DNA from: Roseimaritima multifibrata
GTDB taxonomy: Bacteria > Planctomycetota > Planctomycetia > Pirellulales > Pirellulaceae
DNA: 64,000 bases
Assembly: GCF_007741495.1 (NCBI RefSeq)
Contig: NZ_CP036262.1
Span: 3,224,001-3,288,000, forward strand
Direction: 5' to 3'
Under the pieces are notes generated by a model that saw nothing but the letters and a program-made list of their open reading frames with translations, was not told the origin of the DNA and did not search any database. Below, piece by piece: positions 55,598 through 64,000 of this stretch. The number at the start of each line of letters is the position of its first letter. Positions within the stretch are counted from its first letter, which is position 1. The position numbers were made by a program, and so were the translations under genes.

Positions 55598-56653
55598 ATG
55601 CGTACTTTGCTTTTCCTGGTTTGCCTACTTTCGCCACTTTCGGTCTCTAGATCGGAGGCGGCGGAAAGTCTGGTATTGGATTCCTCCGAATTTTCTGCTG
55701 AAGATTCGCTGAAGGTTATTTCGGATCCGTCGGGGGACGCGACTGCCTGCTTGTCCGGACTGGCGTGGCCTCCAGGAAAGTTTATGGTTCAAACTGCGCC
55801 TCCCGTTTCACGGATGGCAGATGCATTGATTTCGTTTCCCTCACCGGTTCCCAGCGGAGATGCGAGGAATGACCGGGTTACCATGGAGTGGCATGCCGCT
55901 CGTGACAAAGAAGGGAAAATCGCGACCCGCCCTGCAGTCGTTGTTGTCCATGAATCCGGTTCCAAAATGGCGGTGGGACGTCTGTTTGCCATGGGGTTCC
56001 AAGCCAGTGGTGTGCATGCGTTTTTGATTCATCTGCCCTACTACGGCGAACGCTTAGGCTCTAATCAAAAACATGATCGCGTTCACTCTTTGGATTCGAT
56101 GATTCAAGCGGTCACCGATGTGCGCAGAGCACGCGATGCGGTCGCTGCTCTACCCTTTGTCGAAAAACAACACGTCTCCGTCCAAGGGACCAGCTTGGGC
56201 GGGTTTGTGGCCGCGACGAGCGCCAGTTTAGATAGTGGTCCGGCCGGATCCGGATACGAGAACGTCTTTGTTCTATTGGCGGGTGGGAATCTGATAGACG
56301 TGATTCAGTCCGGTAAACGAGATGCCGCAAAATTCAAAGAGCGTTTGCTTCAGGCCGGTTTTGAAATGGAGCAGATTCGGGATATCGTTTACAACGTGGA
56401 ACCGCTGCGGATTGCTCATCGCCTGAATCCGAAACGGACCTGGATGTTCACGGCGAATCAAGATCAGGTTGTCCCGCTAAAAAATGCACTCGCTTTGGCC
56501 GAACGTATCGGCTTGGAAGAGACGCACCATTTTCGCTTTGATGCGGACCACTACTCGGGAATCTATTTCGTCCCGATCGTGCTGAAAGATATGGTCGGTG
56601 CGATTGAAGCCTCGGCGGAGCCTGCCCCGCAATCGAGCTCGCTAGATTCTTAG
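55598..56653 (+). CDS. Exported alpha/beta hydrolase
   Basis: 351 residues from the ATG at 55598 with a signal peptide (LLFLVCLLSPLSVSRSEAAE). Nucleophile elbow GTSLGG in SVQGTSLGGFVAATS, an acid in TANQDQVVPLK and His in FDADHYSGIYF give a plausible catalytic triad. HESGSKMAVGRLFAMGFQASG resembles the oxyanion-hole region of dienelactone-hydrolase or prolyl-oligopeptidase-like enzymes. Third hydrolase in a row (ceramidase-like, C45-like, this). Substrate unknown. Confidence 0.8.
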   Translation: MRTLLFLVCLLSPLSVSRSEAAESLVLDSSEFSAEDSLKVISDPSGDATACLSGLAWPPGKFMVQTAPPVSRMADALISFPSPVPSGDARNDRVTMEWHAARDKEGKIATRPAVVVVHESGSKMAVGRLFAMGFQASGVHAFLIHLPYYGERLGSNQKHDRVHSLDSMIQAVTDVRRARDAVAALPFVEKQHVSVQGTSLGGFVAATSASLDSGPAGSGYENVFVLLAGGNLIDVIQSGKRDAAKFKERLLQAGFEMEQIRDIVYNVEPLRIAHRLNPKRTWMFTANQDQVVPLKNALALAERIGLEETHHFRFDADHYSGIYFVPIVLKDMVGAIEASAEPAPQSSSLDS

Positions 56654-56857
56654 CTCGGATTGTTTCGGGGGGAACGCGAACCTCGGTATTTTTTGTCTGC
56701 GACAAGTCCAGTCACTGACGAAAATACGGTACGATGTCGCCGAAACAAAAACGCCGCGACACGAATCGCGCTCTGTCTAGATTGAATTCCGGCCAGGTTG
56801 GTCGTTCGAATCCAATTCACGGCAGCCTTTGGTAAAACGTCAGGAAAAGGCGAATGG

Positions 56858-57901
56858 ATGGTTCCAATGTTTAAGACAAATGCACCTCAAGATCTTGAGG
56901 AATTGGAAGAGCGGCTAAGTTGTCCGTCCGCTGCACTGGTCAATGAAATGGCTCAAATCGAGGGAGACATCTTGTTCCTCGGTGCTGGTGGAAAATTGGG
57001 GCCTTCGATCACGCGGATGGCGAAACGGGCGACTGACGAAGCGGGGGTCTCACGTCGAATTATTGCGGTATCAAGATTTTCGAACCAAGCGGCTCGTGAG
57101 CAATTGAACGCGTGCGGAGTGGAAACGGTTGCTGCCGATCTGATGTCCTCCGAACAACTCTCTGCACTTCCCGATGCAGCCAATGTCATCTTTATGGCCG
57201 GCCATAAATTTGGGATCGCTAACAATCCATCCAGTACTTGGGCGATGAATTCGTACCTTCCCGGTCGAGTCATGGAGCGATACAGCGACAGCCGTATCGC
57301 GGCGTTTTCAACCGGCTGCGTGTACGGGCTGAGTCCACTCACTCAGGGTGGCGCTATCGAATCCGATCCGCTGTTGCCGACCGATGAGTACAGCATGAGC
57401 TGCATTGGACGGGAACGAATGGTCGAGCACTTCAGCAAAGTAAACCAGACTCCCGCGACCATCCTGCGACTGAATTATGCGGTTGAAATGCGGTATGGGG
57501 TGTTGGTCGATATCGCCAGTGCGGTCTTCACCGATCAGCCGATCGATTTGACGATGGGATACTGCAATGTGATTTGGCAAGGCGATGCAAATGCGATGGC
57601 GTTGCGTTCCTTGGCCCTTGCCGATACCCCTGCATTCGCCATTAATCTTGTTGGACCTGAACTGCTTAGCGTCCGCAGAATAGCCGATAGTTTCGCACAA
57701 ATTTTTGGCAAAGAAGTCCGGTTCACAGGGACGGAATCCCCCGAGTGCTTGCTCACCAATGGGAACCTTTGCCAGCAGGTCTTTGGGTACCCTCAAGTAC
57801 CGGTGCAGGCGGTGATCGAGTGGACGGCCGAATGGATTCGCAGCGGTGGTCAAACCTTAAATAAGCCGACCGGTTTTCAAGTCCGCGATGGTAAGTACTA
57901 A
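56858..57901 (+). CDS. SDR-type NAD-dependent epimerase/dehydratase-like
   Basis: 347 residues from the ATG at 56858. The glycine motif is LGAGGKLGPS (residues 42-48), and AFSTGCVYG is the SDR Ser/Thr site. The active-site tyrosine lies in DEYSMSCIGRERMVE (Y178), but the lysine of YxxxK is a cysteine (C182). Similar proteins with YxxSCxGRE are known in related bacteria. Such proteins may use a different residue or be non-canonical. The next gene (DapA family) is 488 bases away and separated by a repeat element. Cytoplasmic. Confidence 0.82.
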   Translation: MVPMFKTNAPQDLEELEERLSCPSAALVNEMAQIEGDILFLGAGGKLGPSITRMAKRATDEAGVSRRIIAVSRFSNQAAREQLNACGVETVAADLMSSEQLSALPDAANVIFMAGHKFGIANNPSSTWAMNSYLPGRVMERYSDSRIAAFSTGCVYGLSPLTQGGAIESDPLLPTDEYSMSCIGRERMVEHFSKVNQTPATILRLNYAVEMRYGVLVDIASAVFTDQPIDLTMGYCNVIWQGDANAMALRSLALADTPAFAINLVGPELLSVRRIADSFAQIFGKEVRFTGTESPECLLTNGNLCQQVFGYPQVPVQAVIEWTAEWIRSGGQTLNKPTGFQVRDGKY

Positions 57902-58032
57902 AGCCCCAAAACAAATAATCGCCGCTTGATTTAGCAACCCGCTGTGTTGCGGATTGCTGTTTTAGTCGGAAGGGGAGAAAGATTGCAACCTTTCTCGCCG
58001 CCAAGGTAGTTTTAAGGTGCGTTCTTTCGCGG

Positions 58033-58166
58033 GGGACGTGAAATCAATTGGTTACGGTTTCCGAGTAGGGACCACCGTCTGGCAACGGTAGCTACGGCAG
58101 TCACGTAGCGACGCTCGCCAGCGCATAGACAAAACGGCAATAAGTCACCTATAAATTTCACGTCCC
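58033..58166. mobile_element. MITE-like element, 134 bp with 12-bp TIRs
   Basis: GGGACGTGAAAT at 58033-58044 is the exact reverse complement of ATTTCACGTCCC at 58155-58166. The inside contains an imperfect hairpin (CTGGCAACGGTAGCTAC with GTAGCGACGCTCGCCAG). A second copy lies at 40154-40325 and fragments at 41774 and 30359. No transposase is present, so any mobility would need one elsewhere. It lies in the 488-base gap 57902-58389; I see nothing else there. Confidence 0.65.
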
Positions 58167-58389
58167 GAGCGAAATTCGACAAACCGTAAATCAACAAGAT
58201 GTTCGGCAAGACCAACGATCCACTGGTTGGAAATCACCGAGCAAAGATCGGCTTCCAACCCTCGATAGTAGGATTGGAACGCAGATTTTCCCAAAGCAAA
58301 ATGGGACGCTACCCCGTTCGCCAGCTTGTACGATTTGGGTCGTGTCGTTTCGCTTAGTTTTCATTCTGTAACACGAATAACGGATTCCG

Positions 58390-59442
58390 ATGGACCATTC
58401 GACCCGCAGCCAACTTCTTGAAGGAATGGTGATTCCCGCTTCTCCATTGGCGCTTACCGCCGAGCGGAAAATCGATGTGCAGCGTCAACGTGCACTGATT
58501 CGGTATTACGCCGACGCAGGAGTTGGCGGGGTTGCCGTTGGCGTGCATACAACACAGTTTGCGATCCGCGATCCCAAGCATTCGCTCTTTCAGCCGGTGC
58601 TGGAAATCGCCGCCGAAGAGCTTCGAAATCAGGAACAACGGCTCGGTCGTCCTCTGCTGCGAATCGGTGGGATCGTGGGAAACACGAAACAAGCCGTTGC
58701 CGAAGCAACCTTGCTTCGCGATCTGGGATTCCAAGCTGGGTTGCTAAGTCTAGCGGGTCACTCAGCAAATTCGGTGGATGATTTGATCAACCACTGTAAA
58801 GAGGTCGCTGCCGTGATCCCCGTGATCGGTTTCTATTTGCAGCCAGCGGTCGGCGGAACACTGCTTTCGTATGAATTTTGGCGACGGTTTGCGGAAATTG
58901 AAAATGTCGTCGCGATCAAGATGGCACCCTTCAATCGCTACCAGACATTGGATGTGGTTCGTGCGGTAGCCGATTCGGGACGTGAAGACATCGCGATGTA
59001 TACCGGCAACGATGACAATATTGTGATCGATCTTTTGACCGAGTATCGTTTTCCTACGCGGGAAGGGACGAAACGCATTTCAATCGTCGGCGGTCTGTTA
59101 GGCCATTGGGCTTGCTGGACCAAAAAAGCTGTGGAGTTATTTGACCGCTGTAAAACGATGCGAAAGGAATCGATGATCCCCAGGGAGATGCTGTCGCTTG
59201 CTAACGAGGTAACCGACTGCAATGCCGCATTGTTTGATTCGGCCAATGCATTTGAAGGCTGCATCCCTGGGATTCACGAAGTCCTCCGCCGCCAAGGTTT
59301 GTTGGCGGGAACTTGGTGCCTAGACCCCAACGAAAGGATGGGGCCCGGCCAAGCGGACGAGTTGACTCGCATCCAGGAATCTTATCCGCACCTCACCGAT
59401 GACGAATTTGTCAAAGAGAATCTTGATCGATGGATGTCTTAG
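58390..59442 (+). CDS. DapA/NAL-family aldolase
   Basis: 350 residues. TIM barrel of the dihydrodipicolinate synthase / N-acetylneuraminate lyase family: substrate loop GVHTTQF (replacing GTTGE), the Tyr region IGFYLQPAVGG (Y149, no YNxP), and the Schiff-base lysine in NVVAIKMAPFN (K177). The non-canonical loops argue against true lysine biosynthesis, and for a keto-acid aldolase or dehydratase of sugar acids. Cytoplasmic. Plausibly linked to the SDR-type gene upstream. Confidence 0.88.
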   Translation: MDHSTRSQLLEGMVIPASPLALTAERKIDVQRQRALIRYYADAGVGGVAVGVHTTQFAIRDPKHSLFQPVLEIAAEELRNQEQRLGRPLLRIGGIVGNTKQAVAEATLLRDLGFQAGLLSLAGHSANSVDDLINHCKEVAAVIPVIGFYLQPAVGGTLLSYEFWRRFAEIENVVAIKMAPFNRYQTLDVVRAVADSGREDIAMYTGNDDNIVIDLLTEYRFPTREGTKRISIVGGLLGHWACWTKKAVELFDRCKTMRKESMIPREMLSLANEVTDCNAALFDSANAFEGCIPGIHEVLRRQGLLAGTWCLDPNERMGPGQADELTRIQESYPHLTDDEFVKENLDRWMS

Positions 59443-59483
59443 CGTTCGGTTGAAGATCGACGTTTTGGTCGTTCCGGTAAGAG

Positions 59484-60203
59484 GGGGGCAGGGCAACACT
59501 ACTGGCGGAGCGGCGTGAGCCGCCCGGCAAGTACGCGCGGTTTCCAGCGCGGTGGCCGGACGGCTTGCGCTGTACCGCTAGGAAGGGATTCGGGCAACAA
59601 ATATTAGCGGAGCGGCGCGAGCCGCCCGGCACGTGCGCGCGGTTTCCAACGCAGTGGCCGGACGGCTTGCGCCGTACCGCTAAGAAGGGATTCGGGCAAC
59701 AAATATTAGCGGAGCGGCGCGAGCCGCCCGGCACGTGCGCGCGGTTTCCAACGCAGTGGCCGGACGGCTTGCGCCGTACCGCTAAGAAGGGATTCGGGCA
59801 ACAAATATTAGCGGAGCGGCGCGAGCCGCCCGGCACGTGCGCGCGGTTTCCAACGCAGTGGCCGGACGGCTTGCGCCGTACCGCTAAGAAGGGATTCGGG
59901 CAACAAATATTAGCGGAGCGGCGCGAGCCGCCCGGCACGTGCGCGCGTTTTTCAGCGCGGTGGCCGGACGGCTTGCGCCGTACCGCTAAGAGGGGATTCG
60001 GGCAACAAATATTAGCGGAGCGGCGGGAGCCGCCCGGCACGTGCACGCGGTTTCCAGCACGGTGGCCGGACGGCTTGCGCCGTACCGCTAAGAGGGGATT
60101 CGGGCAACAAATATTAGCGGAGCGGCGCGAGCCGCCCGGCACGTGCGCGCGGTTTCCAGCGCGGTGGCCGGACGGCTTGCGCCGTTCCGCTAGGAAGGGG
60201 GCT
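59484..60203. repeat. Array of seven 102-bp tandem repeats
   Basis: A 102-base unit starting with GCGGAGCGGCG and ending with GTACCGCTAAGAAGGGATTC recurs at 59502, 59604, 59706, 59808, 59910, 60012 and 60114. Copies 2-4 are nearly identical; copies 1 and 7 are the most diverged. The unit contains the inverted words GCGGAGCGGC and GCCGTACCGC. Because 102 is a multiple of three, both strands show long open frames (239 and 243 residues), which I regard as artefacts. The rest of the 795-base gap 59443-60237 is empty. Confidence 0.95.
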
Positions 60204-60237
60204 TGGGCTCATGCCCCGTTTTGTTTAATTGTTGCCG

Positions 60238-61686
60238 CTAGACGATCAAATCGTGCACGACTTGTGCGGGGCGATTTGCGGTGATGATCTGTTCTTGGTT
60301 TCCGTGTGGATAGACCACTTCTTCATGGTTCAAACCAAACAGATGCATTACAGTCGCTTGGAAGTCATTTGGGGTGACCTTGTTCTCGATAACGTGGTGT
60401 CCAAAGTCATCCGTCTTGCCATACGTCAAACCGCCGCGAACTCCGCCTCCGGCCAGCCAAATGCTGAATCCCTGGCCATTGTGATCGCGCCCTGCTTTCT
60501 CTGGGGTTCCATGTTCCTGAGTGACCGGCAACCGCCCGATTTCTCCGCCCCAGTGAACCAAGGTTGAATCCAACATCCCTCGCTGACGAAGATCGGCGAC
60601 CAATGCCGCTGCCGGCTGGTCGGTCTTTTTACAGATCGATGTCAATCCGGTTTTGATGCTGCTGTGATTGTCCCAAGGCTGACCGCTGTGGAACAATTGC
60701 ACAAACCGAACGCCCCGTTCAACCAAACGTCGCGCCAACAAACAACGTGTGCCGTATTCGCGAGTCTCTGGGCGATCCAATCCGTACATGGTATGCGTCG
60801 CGGCGGTTTCTTGCGAAATATCCAAGGCATCTGTCGCCGCGGTTTGCATTCGGGCCGCAAGTTCATAGCTGGCAATGCGAGCTTCAAGATCCGATTCGCC
60901 TGGATGGGATTCCAGATGCTTCTGGTTCAGTTCTTGTAAAAAATCAAGATTCTGACGTTGGAATTCGCCCGCTAAATGTGGAGGCGGTTGCAGGTTGAAA
61001 ATTCTAGGTTCCTTGGGCCGCAGGACGGTCCCCTGGAACATCGAAGGCATGAACCCATTGCTCCAGTTGGTCGCACCATCGACGGGATGCCCACCAGGAT
61101 CTGCCAAGACCATAAAAGCTGGCAAGTCTTGAGACTCGCTGCCCAATGCGTAGGTCAGCCATGAACCAAAGGTTGGCCGTCCCAGCACCGCTGGAATTCC
61201 GCCATGGAAGTAGCGGATCGAAACTTCGTGACCGTTCGCTCCGGTGTGCATGCTGCGGATCATGCAAAGGTCGTCGACGACCCCCGCGGTATGTGGCAAT
61301 AGTTCAGACAACTCCATGCCGCACTGGCCGTGCTTTTGGAATTGAAAGGGGCTGCCAAGTAGTTTTTTGCTCGCTTCATTGACAAACGAAAACTGGATGT
61401 CGCCGGTGTAATCCGTCCCATCGTACTTCGTGAGTTCCGGTTTGGGATCGGTCAGGTCCATGTGCGATGGACCACCGTGTTGGAACAACGAAATCATCGC
61501 CTTGGCACGTGGCTCAAAGTGCGGCTTTCGAGGTAGCAGATCGCTTGGCGGCGTCGCTTTTAGGACAGGGGGCTTCGCCATTGCGGATTCTTGAGCCAGC
61601 ATCCATTGCAACGCCAAAGCACCCACACCCATTCCGGTTTGTTGCAGGAATTGGCGGCGGGTACCGGGGACCTTAGGGGAATCCAT
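60238..61686 (-). CDS. DUF1501 family exported protein
   Basis: 482 residues from the ATG at 61686. A Tat signal (GTRRQFLQQTGMGVGALALQ) precedes the DUF1501 domain: ISLFQHGGPSHMDLTDPKPE, RSMHTGANGHEVSIRYFHGG, DNHSSIKTGL, HWGGEIGRLPVTQE. The fold is related to alkaline phosphatase/sulfatase folds (Asp and His ligands as in DHNGQGFS). It pairs with the DUF1549/DUF1553 gene that precedes it by 17 bases, an arrangement repeated many times in planctomycete genomes. Function unproven. Confidence 0.92.
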   Translation of the reverse strand: MDSPKVPGTRRQFLQQTGMGVGALALQWMLAQESAMAKPPVLKATPPSDLLPRKPHFEPRAKAMISLFQHGGPSHMDLTDPKPELTKYDGTDYTGDIQFSFVNEASKKLLGSPFQFQKHGQCGMELSELLPHTAGVVDDLCMIRSMHTGANGHEVSIRYFHGGIPAVLGRPTFGSWLTYALGSESQDLPAFMVLADPGGHPVDGATNWSNGFMPSMFQGTVLRPKEPRIFNLQPPPHLAGEFQRQNLDFLQELNQKHLESHPGESDLEARIASYELAARMQTAATDALDISQETAATHTMYGLDRPETREYGTRCLLARRLVERGVRFVQLFHSGQPWDNHSSIKTGLTSICKKTDQPAAALVADLRQRGMLDSTLVHWGGEIGRLPVTQEHGTPEKAGRDHNGQGFSIWLAGGGVRGGLTYGKTDDFGHHVIENKVTPNDFQATVMHLFGLNHEEVVYPHGNQEQIITANRPAQVVHDLIV

Positions 61687-61703
61687 CGTCAGTCGCTCCG
61701 GAG

Positions 61704-64000
61704 TCATTCGATGTAGAGAAATTCGTTGGAATTGAGCAGCATTTGGCAGATGTTGACAAGGACTTGCTCTCCCCGCGAGCGGCCTGGCGATGTGCCTTGG
61801 CGATCACGAGACATCAGTACTAATTGATCGGCAGCAAAACGAAGCGCCATTTTTAACTCCGCTTCGCTGGCGGCGCGGGACAGAACAACTTCCCATGCCG
61901 CATTGATTTGGGCAGGTAGCAATTCAAGGTCCGATTCAGGGCCATGAAAATCGGCCACCGAGTCATAGGGGATCGGTTTTGCATCGGTTGGCGTGAAAGT
62001 CAATTTGAGCGGCCAACTGAAGGAGTCGGAAGTTTCATTGGCGATGCAATCGGTGACAAAGTCGATCGTTTCGCCAGCCTTCACTGCAAACGCTGGCACC
62101 GGGGTCTGCACCGGTCTGTTTTTGCTTTGCCAATCACCTTTCATTCCGCTTGACGAAAAAATACGCGAGCGGACGCCGTCTCCATTTGCACTGCCATGCT
62201 GCAGTGTTCCTGCAATGCTAAGTTGTCCGTCGGTCGGTGCGGTCCATCGACGGATCGCGGGGTGGGCGGGATTTCCAGGATGCCCGCCGCTGGCGTTAAG
62301 GATGGTCCAGCCGAATTTAGCGTCCGGAGCCGTTGGGCCCCCTTGCCATGAAGAGCCTGTGTAATGAGGCAGGTCGACAAAGTCGTTGATCACGCCAGCC
62401 TTCTCGTCTACTTTGCCGGATCCGTAACGCCAAGCGAGCGGCGGCATTTCTGGTAACCAGGATGCTATTGCCTGATCACCGGTAGGTGCTGTTTCGGCAG
62501 CTCGCTTGATCGCTTGGTCCGCGACCATGCCAGCTTGCTCGAGAACGAAAGCACCATTCAGCATCATCAATGACTGAGGCGCTACGGTCGTGACGGTCCG
62601 CACATCACAGTTGACACCCATCACCGGTGCATCAAACGTTTGCAACATGCCAACCGGTTGGCTTCGGCGGACGCGCGCGTATATGCTCCGCCGCGGTTGG
62701 CTAGCGTCGACGCGAACTTGCCCGGTTTCATCTTCCGCAACCGCTACCGGAGGCCCATAAAATTTCAGGTCAAGACTCCCGGAAACTGCCAGCATCGAAT
62801 CACGCAGGATTTCGGCGTCAACGCGTTGTAGTGATTTGCGCCAATAGAATTGATTCTCCGCATCGATCGCTTCCCCTTCCGGCCGACGCAAAGAGCTCTG
62901 CCGCCAGGTTGTTGACGTTAAAATCTGCCGGTGTAGCCGTTTTAAACTCCAGCCATGCTTGACGAAATCGCTCGCCAACCAATCGAGCAATTCCGGGTGT
63001 GACGGCTTTTCGCCTAAACGCCCGAATTCGCCCGGTGTCGCTACGATGCCGTGCCCGAAGTGGTGCATCCAAATCCGATTGACGATGGCTCTAGCGGTCA
63101 ACGGATTGCTTTCGGCTGTCAACCATTTCGCGAATGCCAGACGCCGGCCCGTCGTCGGTAGCTGAGGATCATTTACCGGGAACGTTACACGAGATCCTTC
63201 GGCGGAAGCGACCGTTAAGCCTGCAGGTTCAATAACTTGTTTCGGTTGATTGAAATCGCCACGGTGAAACAGATGGCTGACGGGAACATGGTTTGCGGGC
63301 TCGACGAACGCTTGGACGAATTGTTCGACAGGTTTGGAAGCTCGCAACTCGGCAATCTTTGCGTCGAATTTTTTCAATTCGGCAGCGGCGTCGGGGCGGT
63401 ATTGATACAGAACACCGGGGGTGATGTTGATACTTGGATTATTGGCCAACAATTTGCTTTGTTCCGCATCCCGTTTGTCCTTTGGCGTTTCATAAGCCGT
63501 CCGCAATTGGGAACGGAGTGGTTCCTCGAACTTCAGCAGTTCTTGCTCGAACACCTCTTGGATGAACACCGTTTGTTGGGCGGCACGCTCGGCAGCCACA
63601 CTGCTGACTTCGCTCTCAATCTTTGCTGCCGCAGCGCGATCTTGCTCGGTCGCGAGGGAAACCAACCTTGCAGCGGGCGGTTTCCAGGCCTGCCAATCCA
63701 ACGCCGGTTCGAAAACGGCTCGCAGGGAAAAGTAGTCCGCGTGTGAGATCGGGTCGTAGCGGTGGTCGTGGCACTGGGCGCAGTGAACGCTCGAACCAAG
63801 CAACGTTGAACAAACAATTTGCAGCGTGTCGGCGATGACTTTGTTGCGAGCTTCGGGACTGTTGTCGCCGCTGCCCGTGCCGTCGGCTGCCATTCGCAGG
63901 AACCCGGTGGCGGTCAGCAGTTCAATCTGGCGCGGCGTCCAATCGCCTTGCTTGGGGCCAGCGATTTCATCGCCCGCAAGCTGTTCGTGGATGAATTCGT
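61704..64000 (-). CDS. DUF1549/DUF1553 (PSCyt2/PSD1) protein, 5' end missing
   Basis: The frame is open to the right edge (residues EFIHEQLAGDEIAGPKQGDW before the internal ATG at 63893), so the start lies outside. A CAQCHDHRYDP motif in the DUF1549 part, FNQPKQVIEPAG, RRLAFAKWLTAESNPLTAR, MNRIWMHHFGHG-like (IVNRIWMHHFGHGIVATPGE abridged) and LNSNEFLYIE of DUF1553 are all present. CxxCH could bind heme. It is the first gene of the pair with DUF1501. An insert of about 150 residues (SWQGGPTAPDAKFGWTILNA) sits within DUF1553. Exported by inference. Confidence 0.9.
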   Translation of the reverse strand, partial: EFIHEQLAGDEIAGPKQGDWTPRQIELLTATGFLRMAADGTGSGDNSPEARNKVIADTLQIVCSTLLGSSVHCAQCHDHRYDPISHADYFSLRAVFEPALDWQAWKPPAARLVSLATEQDRAAAAKIESEVSSVAAERAAQQTVFIQEVFEQELLKFEEPLRSQLRTAYETPKDKRDAEQSKLLANNPSINITPGVLYQYRPDAAAELKKFDAKIAELRASKPVEQFVQAFVEPANHVPVSHLFHRGDFNQPKQVIEPAGLTVASAEGSRVTFPVNDPQLPTTGRRLAFAKWLTAESNPLTARAIVNRIWMHHFGHGIVATPGEFGRLGEKPSHPELLDWLASDFVKHGWSLKRLHRQILTSTTWRQSSLRRPEGEAIDAENQFYWRKSLQRVDAEILRDSMLAVSGSLDLKFYGPPVAVAEDETGQVRVDASQPRRSIYARVRRSQPVGMLQTFDAPVMGVNCDVRTVTTVAPQSLMMLNGAFVLEQAGMVADQAIKRAAETAPTGDQAIASWLPEMPPLAWRYGSGKVDEKAGVINDFVDLPHYTGSSWQGGPTAPDAKFGWTILNASGGHPGNPAHPAIRRWTAPTDGQLSIAGTLQHGSANGDGVRSRIFSSSGMKGDWQSKNRPVQTPVPAFAVKAGETIDFVTDCIANETSDSFSWPLKLTFTPTDAKPIPYDSVADFHGPESDLELLPAQINAAWEVVLSRAASEAELKMALRFAADQLVLMSRDRQGTSPGRSRGEQVLVNICQMLLNSNEFLYIE

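Noticed and set aside
56795-56830. tRNA-like T-loop word GTTCGAATCCAATTC
   Set aside because: No acceptor stem, D arm or anticodon arm can be folded around it.
59484-60203. CRISPR-like regular repeats
   Set aside because: The repeats abut directly with no unique spacers, and no cas genes are present.
59565-60284. Long open frames on both strands (239 and 243 codons)
   Set aside because: They arise from the 102-bp tandem repeat, whose unit is a multiple of three; no signal, ribosome site or family pattern.

Overview
The window looks like a chromosomal segment of a planctomycete, most likely of the family Pirellulaceae (Rhodopirellula and relatives). The evidence is the gene content. There are three secreted sulfatases, a DUF1501 gene paired with a DUF1549/DUF1553 gene, and a DUF1571 lipid-export-like protein. 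Others are a DUF4159 protein, a PknB-type kinase with one membrane span, a very large surface protein with the planctomycete N-terminal motif LESLEGRQMLAGD, many exported proteins of unknown function, and long intergenic spacers full of hairpin repeats. I see no rRNA, tRNA, CRISPR array, phage or transposase gene. The genus is an inference.

Layout. 1-2.9 kb: end of a TPR-like gene and a membrane class III cyclase. 2.9-8.4 kb: a sulfatase / DUF1853 / sulfatase run, then an esterase, preceded by a 14-bp tandem repeat. 8.5-10.6 kb: an orphan TolC/CzcC-type outer-membrane factor with a Cys-rich exported protein. 10.8-14.0 kb: a GT4 glycosyltransferase, a gamma-carbonic-anhydrase-like protein and UDP-glucuronate decarboxylase (envelope sugar supply). 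15-15.8 kb: a block of hairpin repeats with a 268-bp tandem duplication. 15.8-20 kb: a VOC protein and a three-gene minus-strand sugar cluster (cupin isomerase-like, TIM-barrel isomerase, Gfo/Idh dehydrogenase). 20.3-23.3 kb: a large metzincin-type zinc protease with its own terminator, followed by a nested inverted repeat. 24-31.6 kb: lipoprotein, DUF1571, threonine aldolase, a GT39-like membrane glycosyltransferase and a Gly/Ser-rich exported protein.

31.9-42.7 kb: an SGNH hydrolase, miaA, then an operon-like run (TPR-gluzincin, DUF4159, LolD-type ATPase), a third sulfatase, an NfeD-like protein, TrmK and YacG. 42.8-46.6 kb: LarE overlapping a Ser/Thr kinase, and an RlmI-like methyltransferase. 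46.6-51.4 kb: a 1604-residue surface protein combining thioredoxin-like, cyclophilin, cohesin-like and cadherin-like parts. 52-59.4 kb: a ceramidase-like protein, a C45-type autoproteolytic hydrolase with an extra N-terminal domain, an alpha/beta hydrolase, an unusual SDR epimerase and a DapA-family aldolase. 59.5-60.2 kb: seven copies of a 102-bp repeat. 60.2-64 kb: the DUF1501 and DUF1549/DUF1553 pair, running off the right edge.

Taken together the genes fit an aerobic heterotroph that digests sulfated polysaccharides and other complex polymers outside the cytoplasm. Housekeeping genes (miaA, trmK, yacG, larE) are scattered among lineage-specific exported proteins. No single obvious novel system stands out. 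The strongest leads are the thioredoxin-cyclophilin surface protein, the sulfatases with altered maturation motifs, the hydrolase island at 52-57 kb and the families of structured intergenic repeats.
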